Source: Trichococcus pasteurii
GTDB taxonomy: Bacteria; Bacillota; Bacilli; Lactobacillales; Aerococcaceae
Assembly (NCBI RefSeq): GCF_900112935.1
Contig: NZ_FONM01000005.1
Span: 1 to 64,000 of the forward strand
Length of the DNA: 64,000 bases
Direction of reading: 5' to 3'
Positions 47,817 through 56,605 of the stretch are shown piece after piece. The position numbers were made by a program, and so were the translations under genes. Under the pieces are notes generated by a model. That model was not told the origin of the DNA. It was given only the letters and a program-made list of their open reading frames with translations, and searched no databases. Positions within the stretch are counted from its first letter, which is position 1, and each line of letters starts with the position of its first letter.

Positions 47817-48779
47817 ATGAAAAATAATGGGATAAAATTCAGAAAATATTTTAAGGAATATCGTTTGTCCAATGTGTGGGCCATGATAAAAAACAACTCC
47901 AAAAGCCCATTGATTTGTTCGGATGATTGCAAGGACAAGCTGGTTGTCATAACAGGTGCCACTTCCGGAATCGGCTATGCCGTTGCCAATAAGTTCGCCT
48001 CAAAAGGTGCGGATCTGATCTGCATCAACAGAAACAAAGAGCGCTCAGAAGCTTTGAAGCACGAAATCGAGAGTGCGTACAAAGTAACGTGTGATTATAT
48101 TTTGGCTGATTTCAGCAGCATGGCTGATACACATCAAGCTGCCCGTCGTTTGCTGGAAATTGAGAAACCGATTGATATCATTATCCATAATGCCGGCATT
48201 TATCTTACAAAGCGACAAATCACTTCAACTGGAATCGAGAAAGTCTTTATGGTCAACTACCTTTCGTCTTTCATCATGAACTACATCTTAAAATATAAAC
48301 TAAAATCCCAGGGGAAATGTCGCATTGTATTGGTAAACTCAGAAGGGCACCGCTTTGCGGCTTGGGGGATGCGTTTTGATGATTTGGATTGGTCAAAAAG
48401 ACGTTATTCCGGTTTGAAAAGCTACGGTACGGCCAAACTCGCTGAACTCTTAGCGATGATAAAATTTGAAGAGTATTTCCGAGGGTCGGGCGTAACCATC
48501 AATGCGATGCATCCCGGAGCTGTAAAAACAGCCACAGGACAGGATAATGGTCCATTATACAAGTGGTTCAAGAAGAATGTATTGGACAAAACGTTAAACC
48601 CTGTTTCGGTTGCAGCAGAAGCGATGTACTGTTTAGGGGTTTCTGAAGATCTGGCAGCAATCAGTGGTGAATTTTTCAATCTGACAACGCTTGAAGAACC
48701 TGCTCCACCAGCTCTGGATGTTGAGAATGCAATAGTTCTGTGGGAAATAAGCTTGAAAATGGGGAATTTGAATGAATAA
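47817..48779 (+). CDS. Short-chain dehydrogenase/reductase
   Basis: 320 residues. An N-terminal extension of about 35 residues precedes the Rossmann motif VVITGATSGIGYAVANKFASKGADL. NNAG is HNAGIY and the catalytic dyad is unusual: the position expected to be YxxxK reads SYGTAKLAELL (Y and K kept), with Ser in VNSEGH. It uses NAD(P)H on an unknown carbonyl or alcohol. It starts 4 bases after the upstream gene and overlaps the FAD-oxidase gene by 8 bases. Confidence 0.9.
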   Translation: MKNNGIKFRKYFKEYRLSNVWAMIKNNSKSPLICSDDCKDKLVVITGATSGIGYAVANKFASKGADLICINRNKERSEALKHEIESAYKVTCDYILADFSSMADTHQAARRLLEIEKPIDIIIHNAGIYLTKRQITSTGIEKVFMVNYLSSFIMNYILKYKLKSQGKCRIVLVNSEGHRFAAWGMRFDDLDWSKRRYSGLKSYGTAKLAELLAMIKFEEYFRGSGVTINAMHPGAVKTATGQDNGPLYKWFKKNVLDKTLNPVSVAAEAMYCLGVSEDLAAISGEFFNLTTLEEPAPPALDVENAIVLWEISLKMGNLNE

Positions 48780-50376
48780 TGCGGAACAAAAAAGATATGA
48801 TGCCATAATTGTAGGTGGAGGACTTGCCGGGCTTACGTCTGCGGTGTTTCTTTCCCAAGCAGGCAAGAAAATTTTGCTTATCGAAAAAAATGCTGAATTT
48901 GGTGGATTGGTAAATTCATTTGAAAGGGATGGTTTTGTTTTTGATGCTGGAGCCAGAGCCATTTTAGGAGTCGTTTTAGCGATGCTGAAAGACTTGAATC
49001 TTGATATTGAGGTTGTCTCAAGCAAGGTTTCCCTGGGCGTTGAGGATAAAATCATCGGCATTGAAGGTCCGGAGTCTGTTGGCGAATACAGAGATTTGTT
49101 GGTGAGCCTCTACCCAGATAGCGTAGAGGATATCGATAAGTTCATAAAAGTCATGATCAGAATAATGAAGCTGATCGATATCATCTATGGCATCGATAAT
49201 CCATTATTTAAAGATATCAAGAGGGATAAGAAGTATTTTTTAAAAGAACTTTTGCCATGGTTACCGAAGTTCCTGTTCGCGATGAGCAGGATTGAAAGGC
49301 TTTCCAAACCTTGTGAGGAGGATCTCAAGGAGCTTATTAAAGATCCGTCCCTTATCGATATCATTTCACAACATTTTTTCAAAGGCACACCAACATTTTT
49401 TGCATTGAGTTATTTCACGTTGTACAGCAGCTATGTGTACCCAAAAGGGGGGACAGGCAAGCTTGCCGAAGCATTAGTGGAAAAAATACAAGCGTTCAAA
49501 GGTGACATACGCCCCAACACGGTTGTAAAAAAAATCTGTGCCGACCAACAGGTAATTGTCGATGAGAACAACAACGAATACTATTATGAAGACCTTGTCT
49601 GGGCTGCAGACCTAAAAACTTTTTACAATATTGTCAGTCTGGGTAACCTGGCCCCAAAAATAAGGGAAAAGTTTGAAACCACAAAGGCATTGATGGCAAA
49701 AGGCAGGCCTAGCGAATCTGTCTTCTCGCTCTACTTGGAAATTGATTTGCCGGTGTCCTATTTTAAGGAGTCCTTCAATGGGCATCTGTTTTACACACCA
49801 TCCAGAAAAGGGTTGGGCAACATCAATAAAAGTGAGCTCAAGGAAATGCTGGAAAAATGGGGAGAGACGGATAAAACCGAAGTTCTTTCCTGGCTGGATC
49901 GTTTCCTGGAATTCAACACTTATGAAATAGCCATCCCGGCTATGAGAGATTCTGACCTGGCCCCGGAAGGCAAAACGGGTTTGATAGTCAGCCTGCTTAT
50001 GGAGGCGGAATTGTTCTATAAAGTCGAAGAATCCGGCTGGTATGAGGAGTTCAGAAGGGAAATCGAAGATAAAATAATCAGTGTGCTTTCTGAAAGTTTA
50101 TGCCCTGAGTTAAAAGATAAAGTGGAGAAACAATTTTCCTTTACACCTTTAAGTGTTGAAAACCGAGTCGGGAGCACGGGTGGGGCAATCGTGGGCTGGT
50201 CTTTTGAAGCCCCGATCCCGGTTATTTATAAAATGCAGCAAGTGAACAAATCAGTACTTACGCCTATTCCGAACATTTATCAAGTAGGGCAATGGGCATA
50301 CAATCCAGCCGGAACACCCACCTGTATTATTACGGGTAAACTAGCCGCTGACAGGATAATTAAGAAAAACAAGTGA
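48772..50376 (+). CDS. Phytoene desaturase/retinol saturase-like FAD oxidoreductase
   Basis: 534 residues. The dinucleotide-binding motif DAIIVGGGLAGLTSAVFLSQAGKKILLIEKN opens the protein. GGLVNSFERDGFVFDAGARAI follows, and PKGGTGKLAEALVEKI is typical of CrtI/CrtN-like oxidases. The C-terminal FAD motif is IYQVGQWAYNPAGTPTCIITGKLAADRI. Such enzymes desaturate, saturate or isomerise polyprenoid or steroid-like substrates at the membrane. No crtM-type synthase is nearby, so a carotenoid role is not shown. It is coupled to the SDR and NTF2-like genes in one operon. Confidence 0.88.
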   Translation: MNNAEQKRYDAIIVGGGLAGLTSAVFLSQAGKKILLIEKNAEFGGLVNSFERDGFVFDAGARAILGVVLAMLKDLNLDIEVVSSKVSLGVEDKIIGIEGPESVGEYRDLLVSLYPDSVEDIDKFIKVMIRIMKLIDIIYGIDNPLFKDIKRDKKYFLKELLPWLPKFLFAMSRIERLSKPCEEDLKELIKDPSLIDIISQHFFKGTPTFFALSYFTLYSSYVYPKGGTGKLAEALVEKIQAFKGDIRPNTVVKKICADQQVIVDENNNEYYYEDLVWAADLKTFYNIVSLGNLAPKIREKFETTKALMAKGRPSESVFSLYLEIDLPVSYFKESFNGHLFYTPSRKGLGNINKSELKEMLEKWGETDKTEVLSWLDRFLEFNTYEIAIPAMRDSDLAPEGKTGLIVSLLMEAELFYKVEESGWYEEFRREIEDKIISVLSESLCPELKDKVEKQFSFTPLSVENRVGSTGGAIVGWSFEAPIPVIYKMQQVNKSVLTPIPNIYQVGQWAYNPAGTPTCIITGKLAADRIIKKNK

Positions 50377-50445
50377 GCATCCAATGATTCGACAGTTCTA
50401 AATCTCCTATTTTCGACCGCCATAAAATTATTCTCTGAAAAACAT

Positions 50446-50476
50446 TTGACTTAATGTTCAGGTGAAGTCGTAGAAT
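50446..50476 (+). promoter_or_regulatory. MerR-style promoter (copy 2) of the alpha/beta hydrolase gene
   Basis: TTGACT (50446-50451) and TAGAAT (50471-50476) with a 19-base spacer bearing the GACTT..AAGTC dyad. The block from about 50437 to 50476 matches copy 1 at 44301-44340 with one mismatch. Looser similarity continues upstream (CTATTTTCGACC versus CTATTTCGAACC). Confidence 0.75.
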
Positions 50477-50539
50477 CTACTTAAGCGCACTGCTTGGAGA
50501 TTAAACGAACAAAATCATGAATAATTTGGAGGAAATGAT

Positions 50540-51499
50540 ATGACAGAGAATACTTACAGAACTTTTGAACTCAGCGATAAGGTAACGGTTGAACAGGTCA
50601 CTTTTAAAAACCGCTACGGCATAACCGTTGCGGCGGATTTATACTTATCTAAGGACATCGATACATCCCAAAAATATCCTGCCCTTATCGTCGGTACACC
50701 ATACGGCGGCGTCAAGGAGCAAGGCGCAGGGATTTATGCGCAGAATATGGCGGAACGCGGATTTGTTGCGATTGCGTTCGATGAATCCTATAACGGTGAA
50801 AGCAGCGGCGCTCCAAGACACGTTTCGTCTCCGGACATCTTTGCCGAAGACTTCAGTGCAGCTGTGGATTACATTGGCACGCGTCCATTTGTGGACAGGG
50901 ACAAAATCGGTGTGATCGGCATCTGCGGCAGCGGCGGGTTTGCAGTGACAGCGGCGCAGGTCGACACGCGGATCAAAGCGGTTGCCACAGTAAGCATGTA
51001 CGATATGAGCCGGGTGATGCGCTACGGTTGGGCAGACAGCATGACGGATGAGCAACGCACACAGCTTTTTGACCAACTAGGTGAACAACGCTGGAAAGAT
51101 TTCCAGGGCGATGAACCGGAATTGACGCCTGCTTTCCCAAGCGAGCCTGTGGATTCTATCCCTGAAGGAATGGATCCGATCAGCAGTGAATTCTTCGGCT
51201 ATTATGCGATGAAACGCGGATTCCACCCGAACTCGATCGGCGCGTTCACGAAGACGAGCGCCATGGCTTTCATGAACTTCCCGTTGATGAACTACATCCA
51301 GACGATTTCTCCGAGACCGATCCTGTTCATCATCGGTGAGCATGCGCATTCGCGATATTTCAGCGAGGATGCCTATAAAATGGCGGCCGAACCGAAGGAA
51401 CTGGTTGAAGTTGCCGGTGCTGGCCACGTGGATCTGTACGACAGAACCGATCTGATTCCGTTCGATAAACTGGAGTCGTTCTTCACGGAAAATCTGTAA
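50540..51499 (+). CDS. Alpha/beta hydrolase, YcjY/dienelactone hydrolase-like
   Basis: 319 residues. VTFKNRYGITVAADLYLSKD, VGTPYGGVKEQGAGIYAQNMAERGFVAIAFDESYNGES, the nucleophile elbow GVIGICGSGGFAV, and the late acid/His regions (ILFIIGEHAHSRYFS, VEVAGAGHVDLYDR) are as in YcjY-type hydrolases. The nucleophile is the Ser of CGSGG, with a Cys two residues before. Substrate unknown. The MerR-style promoter suggests induction by a small electrophile, drug or aldehyde. Co-directional with a cyclophilin-like gene 51 bases downstream. Confidence 0.9.
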   Translation: MTENTYRTFELSDKVTVEQVTFKNRYGITVAADLYLSKDIDTSQKYPALIVGTPYGGVKEQGAGIYAQNMAERGFVAIAFDESYNGESSGAPRHVSSPDIFAEDFSAAVDYIGTRPFVDRDKIGVIGICGSGGFAVTAAQVDTRIKAVATVSMYDMSRVMRYGWADSMTDEQRTQLFDQLGEQRWKDFQGDEPELTPAFPSEPVDSIPEGMDPISSEFFGYYAMKRGFHPNSIGAFTKTSAMAFMNFPLMNYIQTISPRPILFIIGEHAHSRYFSEDAYKMAAEPKELVEVAGAGHVDLYDRTDLIPFDKLESFFTENL

Positions 51500-51550
51500 A
51501 ATTCGAATCGGACTTTTCTGAATCAAATCCACTTATAAGGGGATGATAAG

Positions 51551-51898
51551 ATGCCAAAGATGACGATCAAAATCGGGGACGCCAGTTACCTGATAACACT
51601 TTACGACAACGCAACTGGGCAAGCACTGATTGACAAACTGCCGATGACTCTAAAAATGGATGAACTGAATGGGAATGAAAAATTTCATTATCTTTCGGAG
51701 ACCTTGCCAACGGATTCCCAACGAGTCGGCAGAATCAAAGCCGGGGATGTGATGGTGTACGGTTCCGACTGTCTGGTGATTTTCTACAAAGATTTTTCGA
51801 CTTCTTACAGCTACACTCCGATCGGGCATATTGAAAATCCAGCCGGGCTTGTGCAAGCCCTCGGCCGCGGGAGTGTCGATGTCACATTCAGTAACTGA
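51551..51898 (+). CDS. Cyclophilin-like fold protein
   Basis: 115 residues. It starts KMTIKIGDASYLITLYDNATGQALIDKLPMTLKMDELNGNEKFHYLSE and ends YTPIGHIENPAGLVQALGRGSVDVTF, the pattern of the small cyclophilin-like domain proteins common next to oxidoreductases and hydrolases. It has no prolyl-isomerase catalytic arginine that I can see. AAGGGGATGA ribosome binding site. Probably co-transcribed with the hydrolase. Confidence 0.85.
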   Translation: MPKMTIKIGDASYLITLYDNATGQALIDKLPMTLKMDELNGNEKFHYLSETLPTDSQRVGRIKAGDVMVYGSDCLVIFYKDFSTSYSYTPIGHIENPAGLVQALGRGSVDVTFSN

Positions 51899-51971
51899 TA
51901 ACAGAATCAAGCGAGAGATGGGATGACCATTTCTCGCTTTTTTACAATAATAGATAAAATTTATATCGGTT

Positions 51972-52025
51972 CAAACGAAATAAAATTCAAATAATTGTTT
52001 TTATTTCGTTTGGACGAAATAAAAA
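51972..52025 (+). promoter_or_regulatory. Triple ACGAAATAAAA operator upstream of the DUF4143-type ATPase
   Basis: CAAACGAAATAAAA (51972-51985) is a perfect 14-bp inverted repeat of 51999-52012. A third box, ACGAAATAAAA, follows in direct orientation from 52014. It forms TTTCGTTTGGACGAAA (52005-52020) with the second. A -10 TATAAT lies near 52050. It looks like a cooperative repressor site. Confidence 0.65.
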
Positions 52026-52078
52026 CTAATGAAAAGCCGTTTTTTCTGCTATAATGAAATAAAAGAGGGTGATATATA

Positions 52079-53278
52079 ATGATTATAAGAGAGCACTATT
52101 TATCCAAGATTAGACCTTTTTACGAATCAGATTTGGTGAAAGTCCTCATAGGTATGCGTAGATCAGGGAAATCTGTCTTATTAAAGCAAATAATTTCGGA
52201 ATTGATGGCAAGAAATATTGATGAATCTCATATTGTGTATTTGAATTTCGAAGATTTAGAATATTCATTTATAGAAACCGCGCTGGATTTACACAAATAC
52301 ATCAAAGAAAAAATAAATGATACTGATAAATACTATTTATTTTTCGATGAAATTCAAAATGTAAAAGATTTTGAGAAAGCAATAAACTCATTTCGGGCAG
52401 CATTAAATTGCAGTATATTTATAACTGGCTCCAACGGGAAATTATTATCCGGAGAATTAGCGACGCACTTATCCGGAAGGTATGTGAGCTTTAAGATTAT
52501 GCCATTCTCATTCAGAGAGATGTGTACATTTAAAGGAATAACAAAAGATACTGTAACGGATGATGACTTTATGGAGTATTTGATTTATGGAGGTATGCCG
52601 CAAAGGTTTTTGATGCAGACAGAAGAAGAAACTCGAGTATACTTAAGAGATCTATATAATTCAATTGTATTAAGAGATATCATGCAACGAGGTAACATCA
52701 AAGATATAGATACCTTAAACAGAATAATTGAGTACATGGTACTGAATACATCACAAACATTTTCTGCAAAATCAATTTCCAATTATTTCGAAAGAATCAA
52801 CAAAAAAATATCAACCGATACTATTTACCAATACCTTGAACACATTACTTCATCGCTCATAATAAACAAAGCAATCCGATACGACATCCGTGGGAAAAAA
52901 ATTCTTACCAGATCTGATAAATATTATCTGACCGATTTAGGATTTGCTGCAATAAAAAATACCGGATTCAAAACTGAAATTGGTGCACTTATAGAAAATG
53001 TCATTTTCAATGAGTTCATTCACAGGGGTTATGATGTATATGTTGGTAAAACTCCTAAAGGAGAAGTTGATTTTATTGTAATGGATGGTAAAGACCGTGC
53101 TTATTATCAAGTGGCCTATCTTTTGGCTGATGAGAAAGTTATTCAACGAGAGTTTGGAGCATTTGATTCGGTGAATGACCATTTTCCAAAATATGTTTTA
53201 TCTTTTGATAAATTTGATTTTTCAAGGAATGGGATTAAACACATGAATATTATCAAATTTTTATTGGAGGATCAGTAA
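52079..53278 (+). CDS. AAA-type ATPase with DUF4143-like C-terminal domain
   Basis: 399 residues. Walker A is GMRRSGKSVLLKQI near residue 27, Walker B is YYLFFDEIQNVKDFEKAI near residue 85, and sensor 1 is IFITGSNGKLLSGELATHLSGRY. The C-terminal part (GALIENVIFNEFIHRGYDVYVGKTPKGEVDFIVMDGKDRAYYQVAYLLAD) is PD-(D/E)xK-nuclease-like, with E-V-D and a Gln in place of the usual Lys. Function of the family is unsettled. The gene is clearly more AT-rich than all neighbours and has its own operator, so it is probably transferred. Confidence 0.88.
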   Translation: MIIREHYLSKIRPFYESDLVKVLIGMRRSGKSVLLKQIISELMARNIDESHIVYLNFEDLEYSFIETALDLHKYIKEKINDTDKYYLFFDEIQNVKDFEKAINSFRAALNCSIFITGSNGKLLSGELATHLSGRYVSFKIMPFSFREMCTFKGITKDTVTDDDFMEYLIYGGMPQRFLMQTEEETRVYLRDLYNSIVLRDIMQRGNIKDIDTLNRIIEYMVLNTSQTFSAKSISNYFERINKKISTDTIYQYLEHITSSLIINKAIRYDIRGKKILTRSDKYYLTDLGFAAIKNTGFKTEIGALIENVIFNEFIHRGYDVYVGKTPKGEVDFIVMDGKDRAYYQVAYLLADEKVIQREFGAFDSVNDHFPKYVLSFDKFDFSRNGIKHMNIIKFLLEDQ

Positions 53279-53342
53279 AGTATCCTGATAATTTGATTTG
53301 ATTCATCAAGGCTAAAGTAATTTCTGAGAGGAAGTGAATGAA

Positions 53343-54419
53343 ATGCCTGACAAATTAATAAATCTGGGATTCACGGACAGGTTCGCGCAGGAAGCGACTC
53401 TTTATCCGGACCTGCATCCGGCAAGAGTCATCGCGCAATACAAGGAATTGTACCGGGTTGCGACCGCTGAATCGGAGATGCTGGCCGAAATATCCGGGAA
53501 AATGCGCCATGCTGCAGTCGATATGTCGGACTATCCGGCAGTCGGCGACTTTGTGATGATCGACCGGAATGAGGGGAGCCAGGACCATGCCATCATCCAC
53601 CACACACTGACAAGGAAAAGCGTGTTTATCCGGAAAGCAGCCGGAAAAGCGCATGATGTTCAGGTTGTGGCGGCGAACATCGACATTGTCTTCATCTGCA
53701 TGTCGCTCAACAATGATTTCAATCTGCGGAGATTGGAACGCTACCTTGCGATTGCGTGGGACAGCGGGGCAACACCGGTGATTGTGCTGACGAAAGCAGA
53801 TCTATGTGCGGATATCCCGGAAAAGTTGCATGAAATTGAGACGATTGCTTTCGGGGTTGATGTACTGGTCACGTCGAGCCTGAGCAAGGACGGATATACG
53901 GCCGTCCTGAAATACATCACACTGGGCCAGACCGTCGTCTTCATCGGCTCATCCGGTGTGGGAAAGTCAACCTTAATCAACCGGATCCTTGGGGAAGAAC
54001 TGATTGAAACGCGGGAAATCAGAAGAGATGACAAAGGCCGGCACGCAACCACAAACCGGGAACTGTTCCTCATTCCGACGGGCGGCTGCATCATCGATAC
54101 GCCGGGCATGCGCGAACTCGGTTTGGAAAGCGCCAACCTGGCGAGGACGTTTGTCGATATCGATGAATTGGCGGCACAATGTAAATTCAAGGATTGTCAG
54201 CACGAAAACGAGCCGGGCTGCATGGTCAAGAAGGCGATAGCGGAAGGCACACTGACCGAAGAACGGCTGCAGAGTTACCTGAAGCTCAAGAAGGAAGCCA
54301 AATACGAGGGCATGAATTCCAAACAGATCGAAAAAGAGAAAATCAGCACCATGTTTTCCGACTTTGGCGGCATCAAGAATGCTAAGAGGTACATCAAATC
54401 AAAAGATAAGGGCAAATAA
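53343..54419 (+). CDS. rsgA: RsgA-type circularly permuted GTPase
   Basis: 358 residues from the ATG at 53343 (GAGAGGAAG upstream). An N-terminal OB-like region is followed by the permuted GTPase motifs in order G4 (VLTKAD), G1 (GSSGVGKSTLIN, near residue 202), G3 (DTPGMREL). A C-terminal zinc site is CKFKDCQHENEPGCMV. RsgA assists 30S subunit maturation. The usual chromosomal rsgA sits beside prkC and rpe. Here it is alone among accessory genes, so this may be a second, paralogous copy. Confidence 0.9.
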   Translation: MPDKLINLGFTDRFAQEATLYPDLHPARVIAQYKELYRVATAESEMLAEISGKMRHAAVDMSDYPAVGDFVMIDRNEGSQDHAIIHHTLTRKSVFIRKAAGKAHDVQVVAANIDIVFICMSLNNDFNLRRLERYLAIAWDSGATPVIVLTKADLCADIPEKLHEIETIAFGVDVLVTSSLSKDGYTAVLKYITLGQTVVFIGSSGVGKSTLINRILGEELIETREIRRDDKGRHATTNRELFLIPTGGCIIDTPGMRELGLESANLARTFVDIDELAAQCKFKDCQHENEPGCMVKKAIAEGTLTEERLQSYLKLKKEAKYEGMNSKQIEKEKISTMFSDFGGIKNAKRYIKSKDKGK

Positions 54420-54439
54420 AAAAATTTGGAGGAATCAAA

Positions 54440-54760
54440 ATGAAATTAGGAATCATCATCGAAACAAAGGAATACGAAAAATCCTGGAACGCCATGAGGT
54501 TCGCCGTGACCGCGAAGAAGACCGGACATGAGGTGAAAGTTTTCCTGATGGGCGAAGCCGTCGAAATCGAAAACATGACCCACGAAAAATACGATGTGGC
54601 TACACAAGTACAAGCTTTTGCCGAGTTGGACGGAGAAATATTGGCTTGCGGTACCTGTCTGAAGTCACGCAACATGGAAGGTTCGGAGGTTTGCCCGATC
54701 AGCACCATGATCGATTGCGTCCAGATGGTCGAGTGGGCGGATAAGGTCGTTACTTTCTGA
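54440..54760 (+). CDS. DsrE-family protein
   Basis: 106 residues. KLGIIIETKEYEKSWNAMRFAVTAKKTGHEVKVFLMGEAVE is the DsrE/DsrF/TusD-like Rossmann start. Two cysteines in ACGTCLKSR could carry persulfide. In sulfur metabolisers such proteins relay sulfur; here no partners are seen. It follows rsgA by 20 bases with TTGGAGG and is probably co-transcribed. Confidence 0.87.
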   Translation: MKLGIIIETKEYEKSWNAMRFAVTAKKTGHEVKVFLMGEAVEIENMTHEKYDVATQVQAFAELDGEILACGTCLKSRNMEGSEVCPISTMIDCVQMVEWADKVVTF

Positions 54761-54810
54761 AAAACCACTGAAATTAATGAGCTCCTGCATATTATAGAAG
54801 GGAAATTGCT

Positions 54811-55406
54811 ATGGGGGAAAATCGGCTAGAAGCTTTCAGCGATGGTGTGTTGGCGATTATCATCACTATCATGGTCCTGGAATTGAAGATTCCGGAAGAG
54901 CAAGGGATAGAGTCACTTTTGTGATCTTTCCAACGTTTTTGAGCTACATACTGAGCTTTATTTATGTCGGGATTTATTGGAACAATCACCATCATCTGCT
55001 GCACACTCTTCAAAAGGTGACAGGTCCTGTTCTCTGGGCTAACCATCATCTGCTTTTTTGGTTGTCGTTGGTTCCTTTCGCATCTGGTTGGATGGGTGCA
55101 AACCATTCTGCAACGGTGCCCGCAGCACTTTATGGCATAGTGTTGCTGATGGCTTCGATTGCCTATAATGTGCTGCAAAAACTGATCATCAATACTGAAC
55201 AGGGCAGTTCGACGCTCAAGCAAGCCATCGGTAATGACACAAAGGGGAAAATATCCATGCTAGCCTACATGATCGCTGCCGGGTTAGCAATCATTCAACC
55301 TTGGATAGCCCAGGCACTGTACGTGATTTTGGCATTGCTCTGGTTGATCCCTGATAGGCGAATTGAGCGCATGTTGTACAGCACCGAAAAGGATGAAAGA
55401 TCATAA
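54811..55406 (+). pseudogene. TMEM175-family potassium channel-like protein, single-base frameshift
   Basis: The ATG at 54811 reads MGENRLEAFSDGVLAIIITIM, with the FSD signature of TMEM175/DUF1211 channels, to a TGA at about 54922. The frame then shifts by one and continues without interruption (IFPTFLSYILSFIYVGIYWNNHHHLLHTL and so on) to 55406. Restoring one base near 54917-54922 joins both parts into a protein of about 198 residues with the normal family layout. Either a recent mutation or a sequencing error. Confidence 0.85.
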
Positions 55407-55438
55407 AAATAATGAAGCAACGAAGGCAAATGTGACTT

Positions 55439-55487
55439 AAGGACGCAAGGACAATCTGAATTTCCGACTGTCCTTGCGTCCTTTTTA
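55439..55487 (+). terminator. Strong intrinsic terminator
   Basis: A perfect 15-bp stem AAGGACGCAAGGACA with its complement around a 15-base loop, followed by Ts. Confidence 0.9.
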
Positions 55488-55584
55488 CATACTTACCTTT
55501 TTGTGCGTAATTTACAGAATCTAAAATCATGCTAGACTGATGATAAGAACAGCACAAATCATTCATGTAAAGGGGAAAAAAAGT

Positions 55585-56190
55585 ATGAACATAGCCATGA
55601 GAGCAGAGAACTTTATCGCAGTGAATTCCTTTATCACCAACCTCGATTTTGACGGAACAGAAGTGCTTAGGGTCATAAAAGATCCGAAAATAAAAGCTTT
55701 TGATGAGCCGACCTATGCCAGAGTAATCGGCACCACCTTCAAGAACGGCACGATAGAAGTGAAGGTTTTGAGCCGTCTTTTGCCGGACGCGCCTGAATTC
55801 GCCAGAGGGTTCCTTGGTATTGCGTTCCGCATCGATGAAAACAACGAGCATTTTGAATCGCTATACATTCGCCCAACCAACGGCAGGAATGAAAACCAAC
55901 TGAGAAGGAACCGATCCACACAATATTTCTCATACCCCGACTACAAATTCGACCGATTCAGAGCCGAAAGTCCAGGCGAGTACGAATCCTACGCTGACAT
56001 GGATCTGGACGAATGGATCGATCTGAAAGTCAAAGTGGACGGCGAACATGCCGAACTTTACGTGAATAATTCGAAGCATCCCGTATTGGTGGTCAATGAC
56101 CTGAAACACGGACCGGACAAAGAAGGCGCCATCGGACTATGGGTTGAAGAAGGGACGGAAGGCTTTTTCAAGGACTTGAAGGTCTATTGA
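55585..56190 (+). CDS. Concanavalin A-like (LamG/family 16-type) beta-sandwich protein, tentative
   Basis: 201 residues from the ATG at 55585 (AAAGGGGA upstream). Beta-rich segments such as GTIEVKVLSRLLPDAPEFARGFLGIAFRIDENNEHFESLYIRPTNGR and WIDLKVKVDGEHAELYVNNSKHPVLVVNDLKHG resemble the domain seen in DUF1080 and LamG proteins, where it binds or cleaves sugars. No signal peptide, so probably cytosolic. Function unassigned. Confidence 0.7.
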   Translation: MNIAMRAENFIAVNSFITNLDFDGTEVLRVIKDPKIKAFDEPTYARVIGTTFKNGTIEVKVLSRLLPDAPEFARGFLGIAFRIDENNEHFESLYIRPTNGRNENQLRRNRSTQYFSYPDYKFDRFRAESPGEYESYADMDLDEWIDLKVKVDGEHAELYVNNSKHPVLVVNDLKHGPDKEGAIGLWVEEGTEGFFKDLKVY

Positions 56191-56478
56191 TTATTTCTCT
56201 TTGTGATTGTGTCCTTTCATCATCATCGGCATCATCAAAAACATCATAATCGGGCAGATGAACGGCGCGATGCTCAGCAGGATTCCTTGATAGCCGATCA
56301 GCGGCAAGACGACCAGCAACAACAGCGGCAAGCCGCAGCATAAAGCCAAGTGCAGGAAGTGTTTTTTGTGGCTGTGCTTAGATGCTCTTGCGTCGTTGTG
56401 GTCATGGGTTTTCGGCGGATAGACGGATTCTGTCGGGAGGTTCTTTTCTTCTGGGTCATTATTTTTGCAGCAATTCAT
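56191..56478 (-). CDS. Small His/Cys-rich membrane protein
   Basis: 95 residues. MNCCKNNDPEE and a His-rich stretch (THDHNDARASKHSHKKHFLHLALCCG) precede two membrane segments (LPLLLLVVLPLIGYQGILL; FICPIMMFLMMPMMM). The tail is GHNHKEK. The pattern suggests metal binding at the membrane, as in small proteins near copper or heavy-metal genes. No such genes are adjacent. Start preceded by GGAGATGACC. Confidence 0.7.
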   Translation of the reverse strand: MNCCKNNDPEEKNLPTESVYPPKTHDHNDARASKHSHKKHFLHLALCCGLPLLLLVVLPLIGYQGILLSIAPFICPIMMFLMMPMMMKGHNHKEK

Positions 56479-56605
56479 AAGGTCATCTCCTTGTTTACTT
56501 TAATTAATATAGTTATACATCTTCAATGTGTGGATGATATGGAGAAGTCGTTTTTTGGGAGTAATGTTGGATGTACATTTCAAGCGAGAAATGGAGGGAA
56601 ATCCT

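Noticed and set aside
47354-50376. Carotenoid biosynthesis cluster
   Set aside because: Only a CrtI/CrtN-like oxidase is present. No phytoene or diapophytoene synthase is visible, so a carotenoid assignment would be over-interpretation.
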